Shown piece after piece: positions 1-7,802 of a stretch of DNA of 64,000 nt; position 1 is the first letter of the stretch; every line of letters starts with the position of its first letter. Origin of the DNA: an uncultured Porphyromonadaceae bacterium (GTDB taxonomy: Bacteria > Bacteroidota > Bacteroidia > Bacteroidales > Coprobacteraceae). The position numbers were made by a program, and so were the translations under genes. The stretch lies in contig URAV01000017.1 in NCBI GenBank assembly GCA_900545915.1, forward strand, positions 1 to 64,000, given 5' to 3'. The notes beneath the pieces were generated by a model, which was not told the DNA's origin, did no database searches, and saw nothing but the letters and a program-made list of their open reading frames with translations.

Positions 1-53
1 AGAGCATCTGCCTTACAAGCAGAGGGTCGGCGGTTCGAATCCGTCAACGCCCA
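1..53 (+). tRNA. tRNA-Val (anticodon TAC), 5' part missing
   Basis: Only the part from the D arm onward is in the window. The anticodon loop reads CTTACAA (anticodon TAC, reading GTA valine codons) on a CTGC/GCAG stem. The T arm is GGCGG-TTCGAAT-CCGTC with one G-T pair. The 3' acceptor strand AACGCCC and discriminator A follow. CCA is not encoded, as is usual in this phylum. Confidence 0.93.
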
Positions 54-59
54 CTTTCT

Positions 60-103
60 AAAGCGAAAGCATGTCAGATTCGGCATGCTTTCGCTTTTTT
101 TTG
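60..103 (+). terminator. Rho-independent terminator of the tRNA-Val transcript
   Basis: A perfect 14-bp stem (60-73 with 84-97), rich in GCGAAAGCATG, is followed by a run of eight or so T. It starts seven bases after the tRNA discriminator base. Confidence 0.9.
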
Positions 104-201
104 TGTTTGTCCGGAAATCAAAAAGATCGGTTAAGCTTTCGGATGTTAGGAGATTATTCATAAAAAGTCGGTTTTTCTAATTATGGATTGTCTATACAAT
201 A

Positions 202-377
202 AGAGCCTGTTTTAATTTTACTCAGGTCAGGTTTTGTGAATTTCTTCCGGGTATGTTTTTCTGTTTTTATGAGGATGATAACGGGTTATCTGACGAGTGA
301 AAATGGGGAAAGAGACCGGGAGAAAGCACAAAAATGACCTGGTAATATTTTTTTGTCGGAAAATTTAGACAGACTCT
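202..377 (-). repeat. Dispersed intergenic repeat, full-length copy (type A, inverted)
   Basis: The element opens with AGAGCCTGTTTTAATTTTAC and closes with AAAATTTAGACAGACTCT, so the ends are inverted repeats. Read on the minus strand, its interior matches the copy at 48559-48723: CACTCGTCAGATAACC, then a CCTCATAAAAAC block, then the CTGACCTGAGTAAAATT end. It fills most of the gap between the tRNA-Val terminator and the GH95 gene. It holds no ORF of note. Confidence 0.8.
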
Positions 378-421
378 AAATATTGTTAATGATTATTCTT
401 TGAACTAAATCTGAATTATAC

Positions 422-2935
422 ATGAGAAGAGTTGTAATGGCGATTGGGTGTATTTTCTTGTCATCGTGTGTGTATATCAAAGCCGAAGAATGTTATGCAG
501 AACAATCTCCTGTTGCAATCGCTTGCGATACGGTCGATTATGCTAAAGGTTTATCTGTTTGGTTCGATACTCCGAATGATCTTTCGGGGAAAGAAATTTG
601 GACTGTGAGTAACGGGAACTCTAGCTCTAATCCTGATTCTGCGTGGGAACAGCGATCTTTTCCGATAGGGAATGGCAGTTTCGGAGGAAATATTTTGGGA
701 TCGGTTGAGACAGAACGTATAACACTGAATGAGAAATCTTTATGGAAAGGAGGACCTAATGTTCCTGGAGGTGCACGATATTATTGGGATGCCAATAAGG
801 AGGGGTATAAAGTTCTGGATCAGATACGGCATTCTTTTATTCAGTTTTCAGAAATTAATTCCGTCGCTACGGAGTTGACTCGGAATAATTTTAATGGAAA
901 ATGCGGGTATGAACCGGATAGTGAGGAGTCTTTTCGTTTCGGGAGTTTTACTACTATGGGTGAGTTTCATATCGATACGGGAATAGCGGAGTCTGAAATA
1001 TCCGATTATCGTCGGATACTCTCTCTTGATTCAGCCTTGGTGGTCGTACAGTTCAATGCAGGAGGAGCTTGTTTTTACCGTAAGTTTTTCAGCTCATATC
1101 CTGACAGTGTAATGATATATCGATTTGAATGTACAAGACCGGGGCGACAAAATCTGACTTTCCGGTATGTGACGAATCCTCAGGCTACCGGATCGGTTGA
1201 AGCAGACGGAACTACCGGTATTATTTATAAAGGTCGTCTTGACGGTAACGGTATGCAGTTTGTCATACGGGTAAGAGCGGTAGCGGAAAGTGGTATGGTG
1301 ACAGTGGAAAATGGTGCGATTAAGGTAATCGGGGCTGATAATGTAACATTCTATGTGGCGGGAGATACCGATTATAAAATGAATTATAACCCGGATTTTA
1401 ACGATGACCGAGCTTATGTAGGAGTCGATCCCGTTATGACGACACAGAATAATCTTGATTTTGCATTGGCAAAAGGGTATGATGCGGTTTATAATGCCCA
1501 TCGGGCAGATTACTCCGCTCTTTTTGATCGAGTGAAGATAGACTTGAATGAGGGTAAACATGTTTCTGATATTCCTACCGACATGCGGCTGTCGAATTAT
1601 CGGAATGGTGTTTTGGATCATTATTTGGAAGAACTTTATTTTCAATTTGGTCGTTATTTGCTTATCGCATCTTCTCGTGTGGGTAATCTCCCGGCAAATC
1701 TACAAGGACTTTGGCATAATAATATAGAAGGTCCTTGGCGGGTAGATTATCATAATAATATTAATTTGCAGATGAACTATTGGCCGGCTTGTCCGGCTAA
1801 TTTGAGCGAATGTCAAGAGCCGTTGATCGAGTATATTCGTACATTGGTAAAACCGGGAGAACGTACGGCAAAAGCTTATTATGGCCCGGATACTCGAGGC
1901 TGGACTACATCTGTTTCATCGAATATATTCGGGTTCACTTCTCCATTGAGCAGTCGGGACATGTCATGGAATTTCAGCTTTGTAGCTGGGCCTTGGCTGG
2001 CGACTCATGTATGGGAGTATTATGATTATACTCGGGATGAGAATTTTTTGCGAACTACGGGGTATGAGCTGATTAAAGGCAGTGCAGAATTTGCAGTGGA
2101 CCATTTATGGCATAAACCTGACGGGAGTTATGTTGCAGCGCCATCAACGTCTCCTGAACATGGACCTGTCGATCAGGGTGCTACTTTTGCTCATGCTGTT
2201 GTGAGAGAGATTCTTTTGGATGCTATCGAGGCGAGTAAGATTCTTGATGTCGATGCTTCGGAGAGAAAAGAGTGGCAAGAGGTTCTTGACAAACTGATGC
2301 CTTATAAGATCGGTCGTTACGGACAACTGATGGAGTGGTCTGCAGATATAGATGACCCTAAGGATAAGCACCGTCATGTAAATCATCTGTTCGGGCTGCA
2401 TCCGGGACACACTATTTCTCCGATTACGACTCCGGAGCTTTCTGCAGCATCGAGAATCGTATTGGAAAAACGAGGTGACGGTGCTACTGGCTGGAGTATG
2501 GGATGGAAGTTAAATCAATGGGCTCGTCTGCATGACGGTAACCATGCATATCTTTTATTTCAGAATCTTTTAAAAAACGGTACGGCCGATAATTTGTGGG
2601 ATATGCATCCGCCTTTTCAGATCGATGGCAATTTCGGAGGTACTGCCGGAATAATAGAGATGTTGATACAGAGTCACATGGGATTTATTCATTTGTTGCC
2701 GGCACTTCCGGATAAATGGGCTTTTGGGGGTGTCAGAGGGTTATGTGCAAGAGGAAATTTTGAAGTTGATATTAATTGGGAAAGAGGAGAGCTTGTTAAG
2801 GCTGTTATTCGGTCAGGATCAGGGGGAATATGTAGCATTCGTTATAAAGATTCTACGGTGAATTTCGATACAAAAGCAGGCAAAAGTTATTCTTTAATTT
2901 ATGATAATTCGTTATTCCGAATTTGGGAAAATTAG
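422..2935 (+). CDS. GH95 family alpha-L-fucosidase, exported lipoprotein
   Basis: An 837-residue enzyme of glycoside hydrolase family 95, which releases terminal alpha-1,2-linked fucose (or alpha-galactose in some members) from host or milk glycans with inversion. The N-terminus has a hydrophobic stretch ending in LSSC, a plausible lipobox, so it is probably lipidated. Residues of the family active site (Bifidobacterium AfcA) are visible: Asn446 and Asn448 in HNNINLQMNYW, general acid Glu579 in TSPEHGP, and Asp735 in FQIDGNFGG. The length is normal for the family. It stands alone between a repeat element and phoU, without SusC/SusD neighbours. Fucosidase versus galactosidase specificity cannot be read from the sequence. 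Confidence 0.93.
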   Translation: MRRVVMAIGCIFLSSCVYIKAEECYAEQSPVAIACDTVDYAKGLSVWFDTPNDLSGKEIWTVSNGNSSSNPDSAWEQRSFPIGNGSFGGNILGSVETERITLNEKSLWKGGPNVPGGARYYWDANKEGYKVLDQIRHSFIQFSEINSVATELTRNNFNGKCGYEPDSEESFRFGSFTTMGEFHIDTGIAESEISDYRRILSLDSALVVVQFNAGGACFYRKFFSSYPDSVMIYRFECTRPGRQNLTFRYVTNPQATGSVEADGTTGIIYKGRLDGNGMQFVIRVRAVAESGMVTVENGAIKVIGADNVTFYVAGDTDYKMNYNPDFNDDRAYVGVDPVMTTQNNLDFALAKGYDAVYNAHRADYSALFDRVKIDLNEGKHVSDIPTDMRLSNYRNGVLDHYLEELYFQFGRYLLIASSRVGNLPANLQGLWHNNIEGPWRVDYHNNINLQMNYWPACPANLSECQEPLIEYIRTLVKPGERTAKAYYGPDTRGWTTSVSSNIFGFTSPLSSRDMSWNFSFVAGPWLATHVWEYYDYTRDENFLRTTGYELIKGSAEFAVDHLWHKPDGSYVAAPSTSPEHGPVDQGATFAHAVVREILLDAIEASKILDVDASERKEWQEVLDKLMPYKIGRYGQLMEWSADIDDPKDKHRHVNHLFGLHPGHTISPITTPELSAASRIVLEKRGDGATGWSMGWKLNQWARLHDGNHAYLLFQNLLKNGTADNLWDMHPPFQIDGNFGGTAGIIEMLIQSHMGFIHLLPALPDKWAFGGVRGLCARGNFEVDINWERGELVKAVIRSGSGGICSIRYKDSTVNFDTKAGKSYSLIYDNSLFRIWEN

Positions 2936-3112
2936 AAGTAAAAAAACATTTCTGTAATTTCTCTTTTAAATTGGTTTATAGGTAGTTATTTCTATCCTGT
3001 TATAAAGATGTTTAAGTTTTTTTGTAATAATTTTTTGACTTTGTCATTGTATTGTAATATCTATTTTGTCTTTTTGCATTATTTTAGTATGATGTAATAA
3101 AAGACCGAAAAT

Positions 3113-3778
3113 ATGAGATACATAGAAAAAGAGCTGGAAAATTTGAAAGATGAAGTCCTTGAAATGTGGACTTTGGTTTATTCGCAGTTGAACCGGGCAG
3201 GAGAGGCATTGTTATCTTTAGATAAAGACCTTGCACGAGAGGTGATTTATCGGGAAAAAAGAGTGAATGCTTTTGAGTTGAAAATAGATAGCGATTGCGA
3301 GGATATTATCGGTTTGTATACTCCTGTTGCTGTGGATTTACGGTTTGTGTTGGCGATGCTTAAAATCAATACTAATCTGGAACGTATTGCGGATTTTTGT
3401 GAAGGAATGTCCCGGTTTGTTATCGATTATCCGCAGATCAGCGTAGATGCAGAATTATTGGATAAGACTAATTTGCGTGAGATGCTGGATACGATTAAGA
3501 AAATGATGGAAAAAGGGAAAGAAGCTCTTACGGAGGAGTCTTCTTCTATCGCCGTAGGTATTTTCGATATGGATAACAGGGTCGATGAAATTAATCGCCA
3601 AGCTACTCATATTGTTGCTCGCTATATACAAGATCGGCCTGATCGGGCAGATGAATGTCTTCATCTGATCGGAATTATTCGGAAAATGGAGCGTATAGGC
3701 GATCATTGTAATAACATGGCGGAAGAGATAATTTTTTATCTGGATGCTAAAGTTTTAAAGCATTCGACTAAGAAATAG
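3113..3778 (+). CDS. phoU: Phosphate signalling protein PhoU
   Basis: A 221-residue all-helical cytoplasmic protein with two PhoU repeats, each carrying a metal-binding helix: LKINTNLERIADFCEGM near residue 85 and IIRKMERIGDHCNNMAEE near residue 190. PhoU lets the Pst transporter inhibit the PhoR kinase when phosphate is plentiful. No pstSCAB or phoBR genes are adjacent, so it is a stand-alone copy here. It lies 177 bases after the GH95 gene and convergent with creD, with a shared hairpin terminator between them. Confidence 0.93.
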   Translation: MRYIEKELENLKDEVLEMWTLVYSQLNRAGEALLSLDKDLAREVIYREKRVNAFELKIDSDCEDIIGLYTPVAVDLRFVLAMLKINTNLERIADFCEGMSRFVIDYPQISVDAELLDKTNLREMLDTIKKMMEKGKEALTEESSSIAVGIFDMDNRVDEINRQATHIVARYIQDRPDRADECLHLIGIIRKMERIGDHCNNMAEEIIFYLDAKVLKHSTKK

Positions 3779-3798
3779 GATATACGTTTGATATAGAA

Positions 3799-3842
3799 AT
3801 ACGGGTGATCATTCAAAAGATTGGTCACCCGTATTTTTTATA
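3799..3842 (+). terminator. Terminator after phoU
   Basis: The stem ATACGGGTGA...TCACCCGTAT (3799-3808 with 3825-3834) is followed by ATTTTTTAT. It stands 21 bases past the phoU stop and just before the end of the convergent creD gene. Confidence 0.85.
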
Positions 3843-3844
3843 TT

Positions 3845-5191
3845 TTATCTTTTATTTATGGGAGTATTCCAGTTTATTTTCAGAGAACAATACATGATGA
3901 TTGCCAGTATAATGAATAGTCCGATGCTTCCGACCAATAATGCATATATTTCCATTTGGATGAGGATGAATATATAAGTATATAATAATAGCAACATTCC
4001 TCCTATTGTTATTGCTGTTTTTTTGATTTTTAATATCCCGCTTAGGTAGAATGTGAGCAACCCGATTGTCATTGTTGTCGCTATTACATAGGAAAGAGTA
4101 AAATTAAGATGTTCGGAGATAGATACCAAAAGAGTGTAAAACAGGCATAATGCCAGTCCGATTAACAGGTATTGGAAGGGATTGATATTCTTTTTTTGTA
4201 AAACTTCAACAAAAAAGCAGATTACGAAAGTAAGGATAATGATTAGAAATGCATATTTTATAGAACGGATCGATTTTTGATATTGATCGACGGGTAAGAG
4301 AAGATTTACTCCGAAAGTCGAATCATTTAAGTCTATACTCCAATTTTCTCCGGTGAAAACTTGCGGATAGTTACGGTTCAGATTCAGTATCTTCCAAGTT
4401 GCTGAAAAACCATTTTCGGCAACTTCTCTGTTTTCGGGAAGAAATGCTCCGGTAAAACTGGGTGTCGAGCAGTTTGATTTCAGGGAGACGAGCGTTGTTT
4501 TTCCTAATGGGGTGAACATTGCCGATTCAGAACCTTTTATCCGTAGGTTTATGCCGAACGGTATTTCTTCTTCCATGTTTGATAATGATATGGGACAAGA
4601 TACTCCTGAAAGGATAAGAGGATTATTTACTCCGGGATTGAAAGATAAAATTTCGTCTTTCCACTTTCCTTCTACTTGTTCGGTAATTCCGTGCAAGTCT
4701 GAGATTCCTATCGTCAGTTTGGCTTCATTTAAAAGAAGTTGCTGACCGGTGATGTTTTTTTGTTGTAAATCCGTAAAATCGAATGAGCCTGAGAGTTTGA
4801 TAGACGAGCGATAAACAACGATGTCATATAATCCCCGTTTGAGATTTTCTGTCTCTATATTTCCTGAAATTTGCAGTTTTTCAGGAAGGATATATAAATA
4901 CCGGATGTCTGTTTGTCGCATTTTATTTTCCTGCTCGATGTATTCTTTGTAGGGTATTACCAATATCGGACCGGTGATATTTTGGGGTTTACTCCATTTT
5001 TGCTGTACTTCTGCGGATGCATCATTTGCAGTTTTATTTCTTTCCATGATCATATTTTGTACCATTGTAATCGGTATGATCAAGACAATAATTAATAGGG
5101 CGATTAGAATAATCTTGATTGTCAGCGCATTGTTTTTGTTGTTTCCTTTTTTTGCTTCTTCTTGAATCGGAGTTAATTCGGTCTGTTCCAT
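3845..5191 (-). CDS. creD: CreD family inner membrane protein
   Basis: A 448-residue CreD homologue (cell envelope integrity/inner membrane protein). One membrane segment sits at about residues 25-45. A large extracytoplasmic domain begins with the family motif NITGPILVIPY. Four or five membrane segments fill residues 310-440. CreD is an output gene of CreBC in enterobacteria and affects envelope stress and beta-lactam response; its biochemistry is unknown. Here it is the last gene of a leftward unit behind a winged-helix regulator, and a palindrome shared with the operon promoter lies 30 bases upstream of the start codon. That suggests direct control by the regulator. Confidence 0.9.
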   Translation of the reverse strand: MEQTELTPIQEEAKKGNNKNNALTIKIILIALLIIVLIIPITMVQNMIMERNKTANDASAEVQQKWSKPQNITGPILVIPYKEYIEQENKMRQTDIRYLYILPEKLQISGNIETENLKRGLYDIVVYRSSIKLSGSFDFTDLQQKNITGQQLLLNEAKLTIGISDLHGITEQVEGKWKDEILSFNPGVNNPLILSGVSCPISLSNMEEEIPFGINLRIKGSESAMFTPLGKTTLVSLKSNCSTPSFTGAFLPENREVAENGFSATWKILNLNRNYPQVFTGENWSIDLNDSTFGVNLLLPVDQYQKSIRSIKYAFLIIILTFVICFFVEVLQKKNINPFQYLLIGLALCLFYTLLVSISEHLNFTLSYVIATTMTIGLLTFYLSGILKIKKTAITIGGMLLLLYTYIFILIQMEIYALLVGSIGLFIILAIIMYCSLKINWNTPINKR

Positions 5192-5220
5192 AATCGAATA
5201 TTTTAGTTGATAATTAAAAG

Positions 5221-5239
5221 TACTTTGAATTTCAAAGTA
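5221..5239. promoter_or_regulatory. Candidate operator in front of creD
   Basis: A perfect 7-bp dyad, TACTTTG-N5-CAAAGTA, extended to 9 bp per arm around a single central base. The same half-sites with the same spacing recur at 6195-6213 in front of the first gene of the unit. It is probably bound by the winged-helix protein encoded at 5254-5556. Confidence 0.65.
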
Positions 5240-5253
5240 TATAAATAAAAAAA

Positions 5254-5556
5254 TTATAGGTTTTGACTTTTTAAAAAATTTTCTAGAGCCCGAATGTGGG
5301 AGATAAAAGCTTCCCGTCCTTCGGTAGTAATGGAAAATCGGGTATTGGGTTTGCGCCCTATGAATTGTTTATTGCTTTTTATGTAGCCGAGTTCTTCTAA
5401 ATTTCGGGTATGACTAGCCAAATTACCATCAGTTAGATCAAGTAAATTTTTGATGGTGGTAAAATCGGTAGAGTCATTTACCATTAAAATAGACATAATC
5501 CCTAATCGGACTTTGCTTTCAAAGGCTTTATTGATATGTTCGAGATTAGGCTTCAT
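5254..5556 (-). CDS. Winged-helix transcriptional regulator of the CreD unit
   Basis: A 100-residue DNA-binding protein of the HTH_34 type (PF13601), MarR/ArsR-like fold. The helix-turn-helix covers DFTTIKNLLDLTDGNLASHT, and the wing is FIGRKPNTRFSITTEGREAF. The start was placed at the internal Met of MKPNLEHINKAFESKVRLG because relatives begin there; an upstream ATG at 5571 would add five residues. The 3' end of the upstream membrane-protein gene overlaps it by a few bases, so the two are translationally linked. No ligand or sensor domain is present. Control by a partner membrane protein or by protein level is likely but unproven. Confidence 0.88.
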   Translation of the reverse strand: MKPNLEHINKAFESKVRLGIMSILMVNDSTDFTTIKNLLDLTDGNLASHTRNLEELGYIKSNKQFIGRKPNTRFSITTEGREAFISHIRALENFLKSQNL

Positions 5557-6175
5557 TATTTTTTCGGTCATATTTCAGGTAGAAAAAGATTCCATAGATG
5601 ATATGAAATAGTCCGAATCCAACGGTCCAGAAAAGCAATCCGTATCCGGGAACAAAGCTGTCGATCAAACCTAATGTTAATTCTGCGTATCCCAGATAAC
5701 GGGTATTTGAATAGGTATATTTCGAACCGTTGATTAAAGCTATACCATAAAATATTAACATGATGGAAGAAGTGAGACCGTAATGTTGCTGTAACAGTAA
5801 GGAAGTACAAAGAATTCCTCCTGCTAATAACGGGACGAAAAAGTTGATTAACAAACGAATGGATATTTGGTCTAACCGTAGCTTGTGACCATTCTTTTTG
5901 GCTTTTATCCAAGAGAAATAAAATGCGGTTATCAATGATATCGACAATAGTATCAATGCCAGAATAACAATGATTTGTAATCGATATGGCGTATTGATGT
6001 TTAGGGTCATGATTTTACTCGTCGAGTCGAGTATATAGTAGGCGATATAAGCTCCGATAAAGGCATATATACCGACGAATATTGCAGAAGAACCACTTAA
6101 TGAGAGAAATTTGGAAGACTTCTCCATCAGTTCTTTTATTTCGCTTAATGTGCTTATTACTTCTTTATTTTCCAT
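5546..6175 (-). CDS. Multi-pass membrane protein of unknown function, first gene of the CreD unit
   Basis: A 209-residue protein with about six membrane segments (near residues 30-50, 68-88, 108-128, 132-150, 160-178, 182-200) and a short cytoplasmic N-terminus, MENKEVISTLSEIKELMEKS. I do not recognise a named family. Genes of this kind accompany the HTH_34 regulator and CreD in Bacteroidetes, and the overlap with the regulator gene supports a functional link. It could be the membrane sensor for the regulator; that is inference only. Confidence 0.8.
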   Translation of the reverse strand: MENKEVISTLSEIKELMEKSSKFLSLSGSSAIFVGIYAFIGAYIAYYILDSTSKIMTLNINTPYRLQIIVILALILLSISLITAFYFSWIKAKKNGHKLRLDQISIRLLINFFVPLLAGGILCTSLLLQQHYGLTSSIMLIFYGIALINGSKYTYSNTRYLGYAELTLGLIDSFVPGYGLLFWTVGFGLFHIIYGIFFYLKYDRKNNEA

Positions 6176-6194
6176 TTTTTTTGTAATAATAAAG

Positions 6195-6237
6195 TACTTT
6201 GTTTTGCAAAGTTGAATAAAAAAATTGTAAAAACAAA
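6195..6237 (-). promoter_or_regulatory. Promoter of the CreD unit with overlapping operator
   Basis: On the minus strand, TTTG (6237-6234) is followed after exactly 19 bases by CAACTTTG (6214-6207), one mismatch from the Bacteroides -7 box TAnnTTTG. The dyad TACTTTG-N5-CAAAGT (6195-6212) covers the -7 box, so a bound repressor would block it. The half-sites match those at 5221-5239. Confidence 0.65.
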
Positions 6238-6626
6238 TTTTTACGTATTTTTTTATCTGAGAAAAGAACCGGAGAAATTTGTATCGTATGGAATCTTTTT
6301 GTTGTTCTGCAAAATAAAAAGACTGTCCGGAATTCCGGAACAGTCTTTACTTGTCATTGCAAAAAGAGCCAGATCATTTTTCTGTTTTGCTGTTAGCCGA
6401 TAAAGTTCATATATCGGTTACAGTGTTTTTGAAGCGAAAGTTTAGTAGCCTGATTATGAAAGTTAATTACTATCAAGCAAAAACGAGATGATACGAGTCT
6501 CTTTTGTTCACAAAATCATGTTATTCCGACGGATATAACGATCAAGTTATAAAGATATGAAAAAAGATGCAAGAATAACAACAACTTTCTGTATTTTGAT
6601 GTTCTGGTGCAACTTTTTGTTAATTT
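6238..6626. other. Non-coding gap between the CreD unit and the efflux operon
   Basis: No credible gene is present. It holds the terminator at 6313-6348 and a 9-bp hairpin at 6394-6420 (TAGCCGATA with TATCGGTTA, one G-T pair). The hairpin would lie in the 3' trailer of the leftward efflux transcript. The rest shows nothing recognisable. Confidence 0.6.
6313..6348 (-). terminator. Terminator, probably of the efflux operon
   Basis: The strong stem AAAGACTGT-CCGGAA / TTCCGG-AACAGTCTTT (6318-6348) is followed on the minus strand by TTTTTATTTT. It lies about 280 bases beyond the last efflux gene. Confidence 0.75.
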
Positions 6627-7802
6627 TTACAACTTGTATCGATACATTTGAGAGACGATTTGCTGGTATTGGTTTTCTAATTGTAAATAATTTTGCATAC
6701 TCTCATACACTTGATTTGCTTCGATGAAATATTCTATCATCGAGAGTTGACCGTTTTCAAGGGCTTTGTTAAGTAAAGAGAGTGTTTTTTGTGATTGTAA
6801 CAGTTTGTTGTATTCTTGCATAGAGATTTTTAAGTTGACCGCCTGATCATAGAGCTGTCGTAAAGTTGAAAGACTTTGTAAGCGGGTATTTTCTATTTGC
6901 ATTTGAGTATATCCGCTTAAGGCTTTAGCCTGTTTTATTTTGTTCCGATTCTCAAATAGCGGAATAGAAATACCGAATGATATGCCGTTATACTTATCTG
7001 TAGGTTCCATTTCCCGGATATAACCGATCTCGAATTTGGGAAACCATAGGGATTTACTTAGTGAAATATTTTTTCGAGCTACTTTCAGTTCGTTTTCGAG
7101 TGAACGTAGTTCTGGGTCGGAGGCTATGGCTTCTTGACTGTAGATTTCAAAACTTTCCGGGAAATCCACAGGAGAATAATCGGTCAGATTTTCTTCGATC
7201 GGTAAATTCCCATTTAAAGCTTGTAATTCTTTAAGTTTGTTATTTTTATCGGTTTCGATCAACCGCATTTGTGTTTTTATATTATAAAGCTCTAATTCTA
7301 TTTTGTTGGTTTCAAGTATATTCGCATCTCCGTTCGATAACCGTTTCTGATATAGAGAAGAGAGTTTTTGTACATTTTTAAGCCGTAGGTCCAGCAATTT
7401 TTGTTGTTGGAAAAGAGAGATTAGATCCAGACAAATTGTTTTTGCATTAAGCAGTACTTGTTGGCGAATGATTTGTTTTTGTTGATCATATAAATTTGAT
7501 TTTAGATCATACAGTTGGTTTTTATAAACGTATACCGATGGAAAATCAAAGCTCTGGGATACGGATAATTCGCCGGTTTTTCCGATCGATGCCGGTTTTC
7601 CCCATTTCCGTTCGTACGATACATTCGGGTCGGGCAGGGTATTCTCTGTTGCTGCTTCCAGTTTTTTAGAAAGTGTCAATTGTTCACTGGCTTGTAATTC
7701 TTTATTGTTTTTTTCGATAGCCCTGAGTATCGATTCGATACTGTTCTGTGCCGCTAAATTTCCGGCACAGAACAACATAAAGGCAATTATATGGAATTTC
7801 AT
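6627..7802 (-). CDS. TolC-family outer membrane efflux channel (CzcC/CusC type)
   Basis: A 391-residue protein with signal peptide MKFHIIAFMLFCAGNLAAQN and long alpha-helical repeats rich in Leu, Gln and Asn, as in the OEP family. It should form the trimeric outer-membrane duct of the tripartite pump encoded just upstream. Its start overlaps the stop of the RND pump gene in an ATGA arrangement (7799-7802), so the two are translationally coupled. It is slightly shorter than typical CusC (about 440 residues) and has no lipobox. Confidence 0.92.
   Translation of the reverse strand: MKFHIIAFMLFCAGNLAAQNSIESILRAIEKNNKELQASEQLTLSKKLEAATENTLPDPNVSYERKWGKPASIGKTGELSVSQSFDFPSVYVYKNQLYDLKSNLYDQQKQIIRQQVLLNAKTICLDLISLFQQQKLLDLRLKNVQKLSSLYQKRLSNGDANILETNKIELELYNIKTQMRLIETDKNNKLKELQALNGNLPIEENLTDYSPVDFPESFEIYSQEAIASDPELRSLENELKVARKNISLSKSLWFPKFEIGYIREMEPTDKYNGISFGISIPLFENRNKIKQAKALSGYTQMQIENTRLQSLSTLRQLYDQAVNLKISMQEYNKLLQSQKTLSLLNKALENGQLSMIEYFIEANQVYESMQNYLQLENQYQQIVSQMYRYKL

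Noticed and set aside
6212..6403. A 63-codon ORF between the CreD unit and the efflux operon
   Set aside because: It spans the CreD promoter and a terminator hairpin, and its sequence resembles no protein family.
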